Shown: positions 10,315 to 22,600, counted from the first letter of the stretch. The stretch is DNA of 64,000 nucleotides from Symsagittifera roscoffensis (GCF_963678635.1 NC_087070.1:9332539-9396538); one strand, 5' to 3'. The notes: generated from the sequence alone by a model not told the origin. Translations and numbers: made by a program.

Positions 10315-11496
10315 ACCCGGGTTGACGTCCATAGAAGAAAAATGCTTGTCATACAGTTTCATATATGAAGTCTATGGAAAAAATGCTTATCATAGAAAAT
10401 TCATGCAAAGTTTAAAAGGTGTTTTAAAAATTTTTAATGAATATTTTTGGTCTAATTGCCTCTTTTGAAGCTTTCTGGTCATTAAAAAAGTGATTTAAAA
10501 TTTTTTATAAAAATTGTTTATCATACAATTTTCATGTATGAAAATTATACATTAGTCATTTTGTCATAGAAAAAATAAAATTTTCAAAAATCACCAAAAA
10601 ACGTGTCTGGGTAATTTTAAATAGATTTACATAAGTATATCTATGATAGAGGGCATATTGAAAATCAAAAACATAATTTTAGATTCGAACAGAAAAATGC
10701 TTATCATAAAGTTGTATGATATGCATTTGAAAATTGTATGATATGCATTTTTTTTCATAAACAAAAATAAGAATTTGAGGTAAAATTTTTTTAATCCCTC
10801 TTTTGGTTGCAAATTTTCTTTTGTGCTAAACTATAAATTTTACGAAAAAAAAATTGCAAGCAAAATTTGATATTTTTGTGTTTACATTATCAACACAAAA
10901 ATGTCAAATTTTGCATGCAAATTTTTTTTTTCGTAAAATGATTTTCTCACCCAAAAACCCAAAAATCACATGAAAATGATTTTTTTTTGTAAACACGATT
11001 ATTATATTTTGTTTCATTTGCTAAAATAAAAAAAAATTTGTAAAAAAAAACAGGCCTTTTTTTCTTAACCATCATAATTTTCAATCTAAAAAATATCTAG
11101 CCACATTCAAAAAGTTACTTTTTTGGTATATATTTCTATGTGAAAATTTCAAATTTAACTCTTATGGCTGAAACCACCAAATGCAGTTTATCTGCGTGGT
11201 AACTGCCAGCTACTCTATGGGTTTTCTCATGACAAAAAGTCTTTGGTTAGTGTTTCGGTTGAAACATGAAATTTCGAAACAAAAGTTTTTTGAATATTCA
11301 TTTATGGAAAAAATGCTTATCACACAATTTCATAGTATGGAAAAAATGCTTATCATACAATTTCATATATGGAAAAAATGCTTATTTTGCTAATTTCATA
11401 AATATACTTTCACTCTGTGAAATTGTATGAAAAAGTATAATAAGCTTTTTTTTTCATAAATGAAAAATGTATGATAACCATTTTTTGTCAACCCGG
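10315..11496. mobile_element. Fold-back element, about 1.2 kb (copy 2)
   Basis: Begins ACCCGGGTTGACGTCCATAG and ends TTTTTTGTCAACCCGG, inverted copies of each other. Internal copies of the motif ATGCTTATCATACAATTTCA (or its complement) lie near 10345, 10390, 10510, 10700-10750, 11310, 11350 and 11450. No transposase is encoded. It is non-autonomous; the ends and internal repeat match the element at 13465. Confidence 0.7.
10837..10939. repeat. Near-perfect 100-base palindrome
   Basis: Arms of about 45 bases start ATTTTACGAAAAAAAAATTG and return as its complement up to TTCGTAAAAT, around a short centre (ACATTATCAA). The palindrome sits in the middle of the fold-back element at 10315-11496. A single arm-like copy (TTTTTGCATGCAAAATTTAA) recurs near 13831 in the sister element. 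Confidence 0.85.
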
Positions 11497-12380
11497 ATAA
11501 CACTTATTTACTTGGCAAAAAATATTGAATAGAAAATTAAAATTATGAGCCCAATTCCCTTTACTAACCCACCAAAAAAATGTTCACCAACAACAATTTT
11601 GTTGTCCAAAATCAAGTGATAAAAATTATTGAGTTGATATTATGACAGATATTCGATGAACTGGTGGTTGTGTGTTAATTTTTTTCGTTTACTTTTTGAG
11701 TTCACGTTCTTTTATTGTCTCGGGTTTGTGAATTTCGTCGTTCGCCATAAAACACTTCTACAAGTAATTTTGATACGAGTTTCAAGATTCCATAAAAAGC
11801 AAAATTCAACAGAAAAAGAAAAGCTGCGCAAAGAGTTGCAATTTTGTATACGAAAAATCAATCTCAAAACACTGGAATGCATTTTCTCGACTTCCATTAA
11901 TTTACTGCCAAGGTGTTCCATTAACCAAGATTGATTACACATTTATTGACTCTTTGTAACTTATTTATGAACGAGGTAATTTAGCTGTTTTACGTTGAGC
12001 TGTTTTACGCAGTTTTACTATCTGAGAGTTTTACGTAATTGATAGAAAATTCAAAAAATTGGAGATTGTTCTGGTTTTCTGGGTTCCAACATGACTCTGA
12101 AAACTTTAAATGTTGGGATTTCCCAAATACTGAAACTCATGGCAAGTTTTACTGTTTCAAAATGTTTTGATTTGTTTTTTGTTTTCATTTTGAACATCTT
12201 TATCTAAAAAAATCTTTCCATAATGTTTTGTCAAAAAAAATTGTTGTTTTATTTTTGTTTACAATCAGCCAAATAATCAATTCAATGAGCGCAGAATTAG
12301 TAAAAACAATAAAAATATCTCAAACTCATATCCCGACGAGAAACTGCTCTCAAAACTATAGAGTGGCTCAAAAATTATGA
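11497..12380. other. Non-coding spacer
   Basis: Overlapping ORFs on both strands at 11656-11942 have no family resemblance and are judged chance. Confidence 0.4.
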
Positions 12381-13340
12381 TACAAAACCTGCGAAACTAC
12401 AACAAAACAAAGTGTTTTCAATGCTCTAATTACTAAGCTAAACGTCTTTTGAATTTTTAGACTGGTAATGATACAAAACTTGATAAAAATAATGATACAA
12501 AACCTGCGTAAGATAAATATAAGATTTTTGAGTTTGATTGTTTCCAAAAAATTTTGGACAAACTTGCACCTGAACAGTTTTTGTGCAGAAGAAACCAAAA
12601 ACAATTACGCTTTCAAAAACTGACTTTATTAATCAAAAAATATTAACTCGACGAGCTTGCCAAAATACGAAAAAAAATTTAAAAAAAAGAAAGTGTTCTC
12701 AAGGCTCTAGTAAGTAAGCTAAATGTCGCTTGAATTTTAAGATTGGTATTGATACAAAATTTGATAAAAATAATAATATAAAACCTGCGATAAGCCACGA
12801 TTTTGAAATTTGCTTTTTTTAAATTTAAGCAAGAAATTTCTCAACGACCAAGTTAAATTACAAAAAAAGAAGAATAAATCAAAAGGAAGATCTGTTAATC
12901 ATGTAGCGTTGACAATAAACAGTTTGTAAAAAATTAGTAATTCGAAAATTATGCCCTAATCCTGGGGGCATGCCAGAAGTTTGTTAATACAAAAAATAAC
13001 ATCGCAATGGCCACACAGAGTTAGGAACATGTCAAAAGCAAGCGTTGTTTTTGGTCTAGCGATAACGACAAACAGCTTTCTAAAAAAGTCAGTGTTACAC
13101 ATATACGAGCCACTGCCTCCGGTTAGCAATGATTCTGAGGAAAATATTGCTTATGAAAATTGTGTAATATCAAGAAACTATGAGAAAAAGGAATAAATTT
13201 GCAACAAGTGAATTGTTGCACACACCGTATAAATATTCAAACCAATGATTTTTGACTTTGATTGTTTCCACAAAAATTTGGACAAACTTGCACCACAACA
13301 ATTTTTGTAAAAAAAAAACCGAAAAAAAATTCCGCTTTTA
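12381..13340. repeat. Degenerate tandem/dispersed duplication
   Basis: The stretch at about 12400-12620 (with AAGTGTTTTCAATGCTCTAA and, later, TTTGGACAAACTTGCACC) is echoed at 12685-12800 (first half) and 13245-13345 (second half). The copies have diverged considerably, so the duplication is old. A 71-residue ORF at 12981-13196 lies between the echoes; it has no recognisable motif and is not called as a gene. Confidence 0.65.
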
Positions 13341-13464
13341 AAAACTGACTTTTTTAAACAAAAATTACGCTTCCAAATTCTTTTACTTTTCAGGTTAACT
13401 ATTGGTAATTTTTCTCGATTGGGTAATATGTCTCACCCTCAAGCAACGAACAACAATCAAGATG

Positions 13465-14360
13465 CCCGGGTTGACCTCCATAGACCAGAAATGCTAATCA
13501 TACAATTCCAAAAACTAAGTCTATGAAAAAATACTTATCATACAAATTTCATTCATTTTGCTAAAATGATGTCGTCGAATTTTCAAAAACCTTTTCTCTT
13601 GTTTTGGCATGAATTTCAGTGTATCGTACTACATAAAAAGAAAATTTTTTTGTCAAAAAATGCTAATCATACAATTTCCATATATGGAAAATGTATGACT
13701 AGCTTTTTTTGATGGCGACGACAAAAATTTCTCAAAAAAATTTTGAAATTGCCCCAAAACTTTTTTTGTGTTTTTTTTTCGAACGCAAATTGATTTTCGT
13801 ACTCAAACAATCATTTTTTGAAAAAATTTTTGCATGCAAAATTTAAGTTTTTGTGTGTATAACGTAGTCCCGGATATACTAATATTGACTTTTTTTCCTT
13901 TTCTCTTCATAACTTTTTTCAAAAACGCTTAAAGCTCCCCTTTTTATATGTATGACATCTTTTTCAAATTTCAGAAATAATCATCTTTGAAAAATTTTGC
14001 CAAAATTTTAAAGTTCGTTCCTTTCGTTAAATTATTTGTGTGAGACAGAATTAAAACATTTCCAATGCATTTTTAATGCGAGACGGCCAAACTTTTGGTT
14101 ACTACGTTTGAGTAACCAAGGTTTATGTCATTTGTGTTCGGTTCCGAACACAACCAAAAAATTTTGAGAAACTAAAATGTATAAAATCAATATTTTTGGT
14201 TTATGGAAAAATGTTAGTCATACAATTTCCATATATGAAAAAATACTAATCATAGACTTTTGATGCAATTTTCTGTACTTATGGAATTGCATGAAAAGTG
14301 TATGATTAGCATTTTTCCATATATGAAAATTGTATGACTAGCATTTTTGGTCAACCCGGG
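13465..14360. mobile_element. Fold-back element, about 0.9 kb (copy 3)
   Basis: Ends are CCCGGGTTGACCTCCATAGA and TTTTTGGTCAACCCGGG, a clean inverted repeat. Internal copies of the ATGCTAATCATACAATTTCC unit occur in both orientations near 13490, 13530, 13660, 13685, 14210, 14230, 14300 and 14320. It has the same architecture as the element at 10315-11496. No coding capacity. Confidence 0.75.
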
Positions 14361-15337
14361 TGGGCTTCGATCTATCAAACTTTCGATTGAGGGGAGTACT
14401 TTTAGCCTCTTCACATTTTGAGTTCTAACCCCTTTCTGAATAGTTTCACATTCTGAACTCTTGAATCCTTTTCTAACAGCCAATTTTGTCTTTTACAATC
14501 GAAATTTTTTTACAACCGGCATCTGCATTTTATAAAAAACGTGAATGAACACAACATTATCGTTGCATATTGTTTAAAAAATCAAAAAAACTCAAAAACC
14601 TTCCTTCATATATTGGAATTTTCAACAATTTTTAGTAGGCTTAGCTCAATTTTTTCAATGATGACTCATTGTCGTACTTGAATGTGTAATCAGAGATTTA
14701 TCTTACTTGTGTTTGATGAACGGTAAAAACGGAAGCTAAAATATGGTAATACAGCTTACTAGTTAACCTCGAAAAATATATGAAAAGTGAATCTATAGTG
14801 AAATGTAAGAACAAAACAATTTTTACCTGACTGCGAAAGAAAAATGAAGAATCAGTGCGTCTATTTAAACTTGGTTTACTAATAAGCTATAAGCACCGTA
14901 AGAATACGAAGCAAGACTATATTATTTTTGACCTGAGAATACTACAATTCTATAAAAATAGAATTTTTGTGTTACCGCCTTTTGAGTAACCTCATTCACT
15001 AATCAGCTTATTTTGCTACAACGCGTTCTTCTGTCTTTTAGTTCAAGAATCAAATCAAATATATTTACCACTCCAAGCTGAGAATAAGTGGATTAAACGA
15101 GCATCTGAACAAAAACACGACTGCTCGCTTCAGGGCCGATCAGTAAATAATCCATCTGCCAATCAACGTCTGTAATTTCGAAGTTGAAGGGATAATTTTA
15201 TATCTCACTTTTCTACCACGTTGATACAAGAGTTTGTTAGATTTTGAAAAATTTATGAAATTTTCGATAAAATGAACAGAGTTTTTGAAATTTGAATCTG
15301 AACCGGATTGAATAGCTGCCCGCACCGAGCGCTCATG
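14361..15337. other. Non-coding spacer
   Basis: No gene or repeat supported. A phrase CACGACTGCTCG at 15118 reappears at 17853 within a small ORF, which may be coincidence or a shared fragment. Confidence 0.4.
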
Positions 15338-15925
15338 GTTTCTAATCGATTACAATGGATTCCGAGACAAAAATATTTCATTATAATCCGTTACAGATGT
15401 AAAATTCAGACCACGAAATCGATTATAATACCATTATAATCCATTTTTTTATAAAAAAAAATCAGTATAATCCATTATAATCGATTATAAACCATTTCAT
15501 TTTTAAAACTAAATTCGATTATATTTTTGCAAAATTTTGCGAGAAATTTGCAAAATGTATGCCATGTTTTTTACTAAATACCATGTCTCAACGTAATCCC
15601 CTCGCCCTCTCAAGCTTTTTTTTACCTCCCCCCACAACCAAAGGGATGGGTTTAAATGAAGTGTTAAACTCCGATGAAAAAAAATGTAGAGACAAAATAT
15701 GTAATTTTTATGGTAAAATATAACAAGGTAACTTTTTATGAAAATTAATGCGTAGCAATTGCGTTAAACAGGAAACGACATAATTTTGAATGAAATTGTA
15801 GATGATGGATTATATTGACAAAAAAATATTAGGAATATAATCCATTTTTAATGGATTGTAATGAATTTTTTTGCCATTTTATAGATGCTGACCATATTAT
15901 GACAATATAATCGATTATGATTCAT
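15338..15925. repeat. ATAATCGATTAT-type short palindromic repeats
   Basis: Many overlapping copies of ATAATCCATTATAATCGATTAT and variants occur at 15340-15500 and again at 15800-15925. A related theme (ATAATCGATT) appears at 48350-48420 and 48740-48790. It looks like a low-complexity palindromic satellite. The middle (15500-15780) is plain AT-rich DNA. Confidence 0.6.
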
Positions 15926-16060
15926 GGCAAAAAACCACACTGTCTCAAATATTCCAGAATATGCGGGCCTAAAATTTTGCGCCATGAAGTGCACGTGGTT
16001 TGATGTTTTGAACCTATACCCTTCGTTATTTTTATTCGCTTAAACTTCAAATCTGAAACT

Positions 16061-16253
16061 GGATCAAATTAACATCCTCCCCTCAATAAGACCAAGTTAA
16101 GATCCTCCAGCGCAGCGTTGCATTCATTTTAAATTAACTTTGCTAAGCGCTGCGTGTAAAATGTTCTATTCTGATAGACCGAGAGCTGGAGCTCAGAACC
16201 AAGTTAACATCCTTCCACTTAAACGGGTTTGGGAGGGGGCGTTAACTTGGTCC
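16061..16253. mobile_element. Small inverted-repeat element
   Basis: The left end GGATCAAATTAACATCCTCC pairs imperfectly with the right end (complement of GGAGGGGGCGTTAACTTGGT). Inside, ACCAAGTTAA(G/C)ATCC occurs twice more. About 190 bases, non-coding, MITE-like. Confidence 0.5.
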
Positions 16254-16602
16254 AAAAAATCTAGTCTTTTTAGTCAAATCACCTAAAAACAAATTTTTCA
16301 AACTTTTGAACAGAAGTTATGGCGCTTGAACCTGGCTGGTTCAAAACGGCAAGTCAGACTTGAGCAACAGGTTGAAGTTTTCTACTAAAATTTTTATCAG
16401 AATTATAAATCTACCAATCTGATCAAACATAAAGGTTTTTGGTCAGTTATTCAGTTGATTTTTAGTTATCTGCAAAGTTTTTTCTGGACCAACAACACGA
16501 AAGAATCAGAAAACAGACCCAGGATGAGAAACGAATAGAGCTACCACAAATTTAGTCAAATAGCTGCGCTACTTCGGCCTTATTGGGAAAATGAGTGCTT
16601 GA

Positions 16603-16738
16603 TTTACGCCAAATTTGTAACTTGTTAAGCCAGCGTATAAAAAATCAAAACAAAAACTTAGGCTACACCAATCACGTGCGGTTTGAGTTTTGTTTTTGCT
16701 TTATACGCTAGCTTTACGAATTGCGAAATTTGGTGTAG
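16603..16738. mobile_element. Short palindromic MITE-like element
   Basis: Two arms of about 55 bases, containing GCCAAATTTGTAACTTG and AGCGTATAAA on the left, are mirrored on the right (TTTATACGCTAGCTTTACGA ... AAATTTGGTGTAG). The centre is short. Non-coding. Confidence 0.65.
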
Positions 16739-17710
16739 AAAAACCTTGAAAATTAACGAGAAGGATATTGAATAAATTTAGCGATTGTAGAAAGAAAGAA
16801 GTAAAGTAAAGAAATTCACATTGAAAAATAGTGAACACAAATCTAAAACCAATAAGCAATTCATTTTGTACCATAAATTGATCAGTTTCGGAATATGTCT
16901 TATTCAGAAAAAATGTGGGAAACGTTTTGGCAACTTCTTCACGAAATCAATTTGATATATTTGTTTTAAGGCTTATCTAATTATTTTGGACATCTTTTTT
17001 GAAGACGTTTTTTTGCTCGAGCAATTTGATTGTTGGTATAGCAGAATTTGATTGACATAACCATTTTAAACCGCTTTCAAGTTATTTGCATTGCGATAGA
17101 AAAAAATCGTGTTATAATTAAAACGTTTTTTTAAACAACTTAAGGCTAAACCTGCAAACTTTCTGCAACCAGACAAGTTGCTTTTTGCGTTTAAAATTTT
17201 GAAATTGATTTGCAGCACCATATTTGAAGCGACATTAAACGACGTTAAGTTCTATCGCTTGAGATTCTGTTTTTTTTTCCGACTTTCGAAAAAGATGTTT
17301 TTCTACTTGGGGTTATTTTTTTTCAGATTTTCGGCCAGTACGAAAAGGTGCATCAGGTTTCTCGAGCGTTTGCTGTCTGCGCTTAAATTTTACTTCAAGC
17401 TTACAGCTTCTTGATATCATAATCTCTATCTCTTCTACATAATTGCTCTGGATTAAACTGTACTCTCTGTTTAACCGTCAATCGTGTTACCGTTTGAGCC
17501 AAATCCATTTAAAAAAGTAGAAACAGTGAAAAATCCAGAGCGATTGGTGATAGGATAGAAATTGAAAACTTGAGTGTACGGCTGTTCTGTTTTAACCCTT
17601 CCGGGGAAAAAAACAAATTGATATGCTTCAGCGTATTCAAATTTTTCAAGGATTATCCGGGCACTTTTATTCAGATAAACAGAATATTTTCAAGTCGGAT
17701 TAATAATAAA
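16739..17710. other. Non-coding spacer
   Basis: No gene supported. A 78-residue ORF at 17178-17414 has no recognisable features. Confidence 0.4.
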
Positions 17711-17902
17711 ATGGAACGGTCTCATTTCGTACTTGAATTTACTCTTGTGGTTTTTTTGTTCAATCGCATTACTATTGCTCTGTCAGTTGCTGGTGTAGAC
17801 ACAATTATTGACCAAGGAGAGAAAAAGCGAGAATTAGTATGCAATGCTAAACACGACTGCTCGTATCAGGGTGAAGCCCTGAATCTTCAGACTGCCTTTT
17901 AA
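17711..17902 (+). CDS. Possible small secreted peptide precursor, unproven
   Basis: Starting at the ATG at 17711, 63 residues are encoded. A short charged start is followed by a hydrophobic stretch (FTLVVFLFNRITIALSVAG) that could act as a signal sequence, then a hydrophilic tail with two cysteines (CNAKHDC) and a KKR dibasic site. The stop TAA is followed directly by a donor-like GGTATATGG. Only this architecture supports it; the length is within chance expectation in AT-rich DNA and there is no recognised family. Low confidence. Confidence 0.2.
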   Translation: MERSHFVLEFTLVVFLFNRITIALSVAGVDTIIDQGEKKRELVCNAKHDCSYQGEALNLQTAF

Positions 17903-18117
17903 GGTATATGGAGCAAAAAAACGTGCAAAAACTAAATGTACTAAAATGAAATAAATAAAAAAATTGAAAATTGAGATTTTACTTTGAAAATTATCCTCCC
18001 ACACGCCATATAAAGTACAAAATGATAAATTTCGCTCCTAGTAACAAATCAATCACGGCAAGTAAGCTTCCGTCAACCAATTTGAACCGATTTCTTTGAC
18101 GGATTAAACCTCCGCTT

Positions 18118-19553
18118 GTTGTTGTTGTTGTTGTTGCCTAGGTGCCCGTAGTTTGGCCCTCCTCCTGTCCCTCATTTGTGGCTTCTTCTGTATCGAGTTG
18201 CAGGAAAGCAGCTGCTTCGATCGGGTTTTCCCAGAGTGCGTGGTAGGTGATTGTAGTCGGGTTTGCGCTGCACCTGAATAGGTGACCCGTTGTGTGGGTT
18301 TCTGAGTTGCACTGTGGGCATGTTTTTGGGGTTGATTCATCTAGTCTGTGTAGGTAGCTTTGTAGGAATGGGGAGTAACCGCTCCGCAACTGGGCAAGGG
18401 TCCGTCTGGTACCTCTTGGCAGTCGTAATTCATCCTTGCTCAGTTTGGGGGCTGGTTCGTCGAGCACTTTGTTGTTGTCCCGGTTGTCTAGGGCGTCTTT
18501 GACCTCATTTGTGTGCACTTTTTTGAGGAGCCCTCTGTAGTCCTCTTCGGTAACGTGCGTGTCGTCGTCTTCTTCTGAATCGGATGTTTCGAGGAGTGCA
18601 GTGATGTATCTCTCGTACCTGCTGAAGAGCGTTTCTTCATGTTTCTGGGCGGTTCCGGTCGGTCTAGCAGCCTGTTGCCAGGGTGTCCTTCGAGATGATG
18701 GGCTAGCTGGTGCTGGACTGCTTTCATACGGATATGCCGCCTGACAGGTAGGATTTTCGTCTCATCGTGCAGGTGCTGGATAGCGGTCATCGTGGTGCAT
18801 CCTATGGCCACTCTTAGGGCTGAGTTTTGGACTTTCTGCAGCGTTTCTACGTGGGTCTGTGCAGCGATCGGAGTCCAGACTGGTGATGCGTACTCTAAGA
18901 CGGGCCTGATGAAGGCTTGGTAGGCTACTATGAGGGTTTCCTTGCTCTCCCCAGGTAGTTCCTGCCAGCGCTTTCAAGATATTCACTCTGCTCCTTCCTC
19001 TAGCTGCGGCTAGTTTGCAGTGTGGGCCGAATGTCAGGGCTGTATCGAAGGTGACGCCTAGTATTTTTGGTGTTTTCGCCAGAATTAGGGCTTTCCCGTT
19101 GATCTTCACGTCTGGTGTGATTTTGTGTTCTTTGGTGCTGGGCGTGAAGAGCGTGACGGAACATTTCGGTGTTGAAACCTCCAAATCTCGAGAGTCTAGA
19201 AATTTGCAGAGCGTCGTCAGGTAGCTGTTGATGTCTTTGCTTAGTGTCTCTATGTCGGTCCCAAGGGCGAAAACTGTGAAGTCGTCGGCATAGGATACTA
19301 AGAAAATTGTCGGTGGAGGCATTGGAGCATCTGCCACGTAGAAATTGAACAGCGTAGGAGCCACAACCGATCCTTGTGGAACTCCAAATCTGACAATACG
19401 ACTGTTTGACAGCGTGTCTCTGAACAGTGTGCGGGCCTGTCTACCGTGCAGGTACGTGGCTAACCAGCGTACAAGTGCTCCTGGAAGCGTGGAATCGTTA
19501 TTCAGCTTGAGGAGGGTAGCGTGACACACAGTATCGAAAGCTTTCGAGAGGTG
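18118..19553 (-). mobile_element. 5'-truncated non-LTR retrotransposon (LINE) insertion
   Basis: The 1436-base insertion is bounded by an exact 11-bp duplication. On the minus strand it starts abruptly inside the palm domain of reverse transcriptase and ends in a (CAA)n microsatellite tail at 18118-18136. Truncation at the 5' end, a repeat tail and a target duplication are the hallmarks of LINE integration. It is clearly GC-richer than its surroundings. The clade is Jockey/I-like by its C-terminal Cys/His box; a larvacean Odin-type LINE is possible but not tested. Confidence 0.92.
18138..19553 (-). pseudogene. LINE reverse transcriptase (ORF2) fragment, frameshifted
   Basis: The open frame begins with palm motif A (LSKAFDTV), then FGVPQGSVVAPTLFNFYV (motif B region) and the catalytic YADDF box, followed by the thumb region with KILGVTFD. 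The C-terminus carries a Cys-x2-Cys...His...Cys box (CPQCNSETHTTGHLFRC) and a Leu-Trp-x2-Pro tail, a pattern common in Jockey-like ORF2 proteins. The endonuclease and finger domains are absent because of the 5' truncation. The frame changes twice, near 18950 and near 18660, although conserved sequence continues across both breaks, so no full product can be made. The ORFs on the opposite strand (18290-18744, 19015-19224) are shadows. Confidence 0.9.
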
Positions 19554-19566
19554 AACCTCCGCTTAC

Positions 19567-19613
19567 GCGTTAATAGCGCGAAGTATATAGCGCAAAGTAT
19601 ATAGCGCGTTAAT
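19567..19613. repeat. Short GCGC/TATA repeat
   Basis: AAGTATATAGCGC occurs twice in a row inside a partly palindromic 47-base block that begins GCGTTAATAGCGCG and ends GCGCGTTAATTG, next to the right-hand LINE target duplication. Confidence 0.55.
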
Positions 19614-22600
19614 TGTCCCAAATTGGCCAAGATGGCAATATTTGCACCAACATTGCTTTGCAAATAATAATGACACGTGAAACATCTTTTGAAATTTAAG
19701 CTCAGGAAAACAATACCTTTTGAATGGTATACAAAATTCCGTCAAAATTGGCTAGTTAAAAAGACAAAATTTGTCTGACGAAAAACCCACCCGAGCACAA
19801 ATAATCCGTTTTTTTTTTTTCATTATGAAAGTCGGCACAAAAAGACATTCCAGTGATCAATTGGTCAAAAAAAAAAATTTAATTCGTATGATTGTACAGA
19901 GCAACCCTAAAAACACTCACTGTCGCCATTATATCACATAAGTGAACCTGACGAAAATTTAGATCAAATTATTTTTTAATTTAGGATAACTGAATGTCAT
20001 ATTTTATAAGATGAACTATATTTTTTTTCAGGTTGAGAATCAAACAAGTCAATCAAAATAGTCGTGCTTGACAAACTTCCCGCTTGAAAAATAAAAACTT
20101 GGACGTGTTTTTTTCTACATTTGGTGCAAAATTGGTTTCAAAAAGTTTATTGTTTTGTTGCTTCCGAACGGGATCTGAACCTGGTTATCACCGACCGTAC
20201 TGGAGTAAAATGTGTAGGCTGGGATATAAATGTATTTAAATTGAAAACAAAAAAAAGTCAAAATCATTTTGATCTTCCTGTAGTTCCCTCCGCACTTGTC
20301 CTGAGAAAAATTAGTTTTCTCCCTCGTAATCCAATTGAGATTAAAAATCGGATTTTGCTTTTTCAAGCCTGGAAGCAAGTCACATTGGAAAAACACATAT
20401 GTAATGAGGAAGGCAGCCTCTACCTCCAAGCAAGTTTAGTTCCCAGAAAGATTTAATTTTTAATTAGGAACTAACTTGAATACTAACTGAATTGAACCGT
20501 GTCTGACCTCATATTGGTTGTTGGATGCAAATTTTGTGTTTGCTGTCATTTATTTGTCATTAAACTTCAAAAAAAAATCGACTATCAAAGAGTATCACAG
20601 AATGAGTAATATGTTACCTATGACAAATTTTTTGAATGTGTTTCTACACCGTAAAAGTGGAAAATATATAAGTGTTTTGCGCGTAAACTTTTTCTGATTG
20701 CAGTTATAAATTATGCACTTAAAGAAAATAAATATTGAAAAAAACTTTAATTTTTAATTTTTTTTGGAGACAGAAAAACATCACTTTTGACGAAACTGTC
20801 CTTTAGCTACGGCGGGTGGTTTCTAGGGATCCTTTATGTATCGTTAAAAACTCTTGTAGTTAGCACCTATTAACTAACTGAAAAAAATTTGTTTTAATGA
20901 TGAGGCGAAATGTGACCAAATATGCCGAAATGTTAACTGCAGCATTGGACATTTTGAAATTGTACTTCGCGAAAGCGTCAAACTATATTTATGGTACACC
21001 AAGTTTGTCATGCCTTATTCATTACAAATAATCTAAAAAAGTTTTTGTAGGGTAATAGGAAAGTTCCTATTCTACATCACAATTTTCTTGTTAGAAAGTC
21101 TTGCTTTGTAAGATTGTAATAACAAAATTTGAAAAAATGTAATCATATAAGATGTTAATTAGATTGTAAAAATAAATTTTGAAAAAATGTAATCGTATAA
21201 CAATTTGAAATTGTAATAACCCGTGTTAAAAAATAATAAATTTTCAACATATCAAATAAGGAAATATATCATTGAAAATTTTCGCGAAAGACTTAAGTTT
21301 ACGGTAAAATTTCTTTTTTTTTATTTCCAAAAGACCAATCGAGCTCATCTACCAAGCAACTGGACTCGATCGGTAGCAAACGTGGTCCGCCGACGTTGAT
21401 CTGACGAAAGTTAGACGAAAATTTGCGGGCTCCCTGCCGTTGAACGAAGTTTTGAGGCTTTTCAGAAAAAATTATATGGAGTCTTATACCCAGTCAATTA
21501 GAGCCCGTGTTTTTGTGTTCCAGCTTCAGCTGCGTAAGAGTCGCTACGGTATATGAAACTGTCGTTATAAGAATCGAGAGCGGTTCTTAGTCGAAAATCC
21601 CTAAAAAGCCAAAAAATGCATCAGTACCCACAATTTCACAAAATAAGCATCAAAAAACACATAAAATTGAAATCCTCAAATAAAAAGCATCAAACAGGAA
21701 CTATTTAAAAACTAACAAAACTGAACATTACGAGGCCAAATTGTACATCTTAATAACTTTGAGCGAAGCGAATTCCGCAACAGGCCAAAATCAGATTTGT
21801 CGCGGAACCCGAAACATTATTATTAGTTTAATTTGACCTTCTTGACTTTTTTCGATTCCTCAAACAAATCGATAAAACACTGTACCGCTCGAATTGCTGC
21901 TCCAAAATAGGAAATTTTGTGGAATCTGTGACATTATTTGCGGAATCCCGAACAATTTGTGGAATCCCCGAATAAAAATTAAAATATATGTAGTATAGTT
22001 AATTTGAATTGTTGCCGAATCTGCAACTGACGCGGAATCCGTATGGTAAACGGAATCTGCACATTGTAAGCGTCATCCGCATTTTGTTTGCGGATTTTAG
22101 TCAGATTTATTGTTACATCTAAAATTACGTTTTTCAATAAAATCTTTTTTTGTGGGTCATCAGCAAGACTGTTCAAAAGTTCAAGCTTCCTTACTGATTA
22201 CAGGTTGAACTCATCAGCTAAATCTCAAATGCAGTAAAAATGGTGAAATCTCAATTAATTAATAAACACCTTGAACACGTTTCCTATCTCAAATGCTGAG
22301 AGAATGAACACCTTCCCGATCTCAAATACTGAAAAAATGAGCTTATTTCCGATCTCAATTTCTGACACCAGGAAAACAAACTGAGGTAAATTATTTCCTG
22401 GTTTAAAATGCCGAAAAATAATAATGTAAAAAACGATTCGCAATACTATAGGGGTACATACTCATTTTTAGTTGAATAAAGATTCAGGATTTCTTCATGG
22501 AAACCACAAACAATCTTTAAGTCCTTGCTTTTAAATTTCCTAAAGAGCTAGATAAAAGTTCTAGCTATAGCTCTTATTTAATCACGCAAGAACCGGTTCA

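Larger units (their letters stand above)
18107..19564. repeat. 11-bp target-site duplication flanking the LINE
   Basis: AACCTCCGCTT occurs at 18107-18117, immediately outside the (GTT)n tail, and again at 19554-19564, immediately outside the truncated 5' end. The match is exact, as expected from target-primed reverse transcription. Confidence 0.85.

Noticed and set aside
11656-11942. Overlapping ORFs on both strands
   Set aside because: Chance open frames in non-coding DNA, without motifs or codon bias suggesting a gene.
12981-13196. 71-residue + strand ORF
   Set aside because: Reasonable composition, but it lies between diverged duplicate blocks, with no motif and no splice evidence.
18290-18744. 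ORFs on the + strand across the LINE
   Set aside because: They are antisense shadows of the reverse-transcriptase frame, which shows conserved motifs.
20155-20200. tRNA B-box-like GGTTCAGATCC on the minus strand
   Set aside because: A key T-loop adenine is missing, the T-stem does not pair and no A-box lies at the right distance.
20121-20456. Pair of overlapping ORFs of about 105-110 residues on opposite strands
   Set aside because: No motif recognised, no splice or poly(A) context, and one strand must be a shadow. Neither could be supported.
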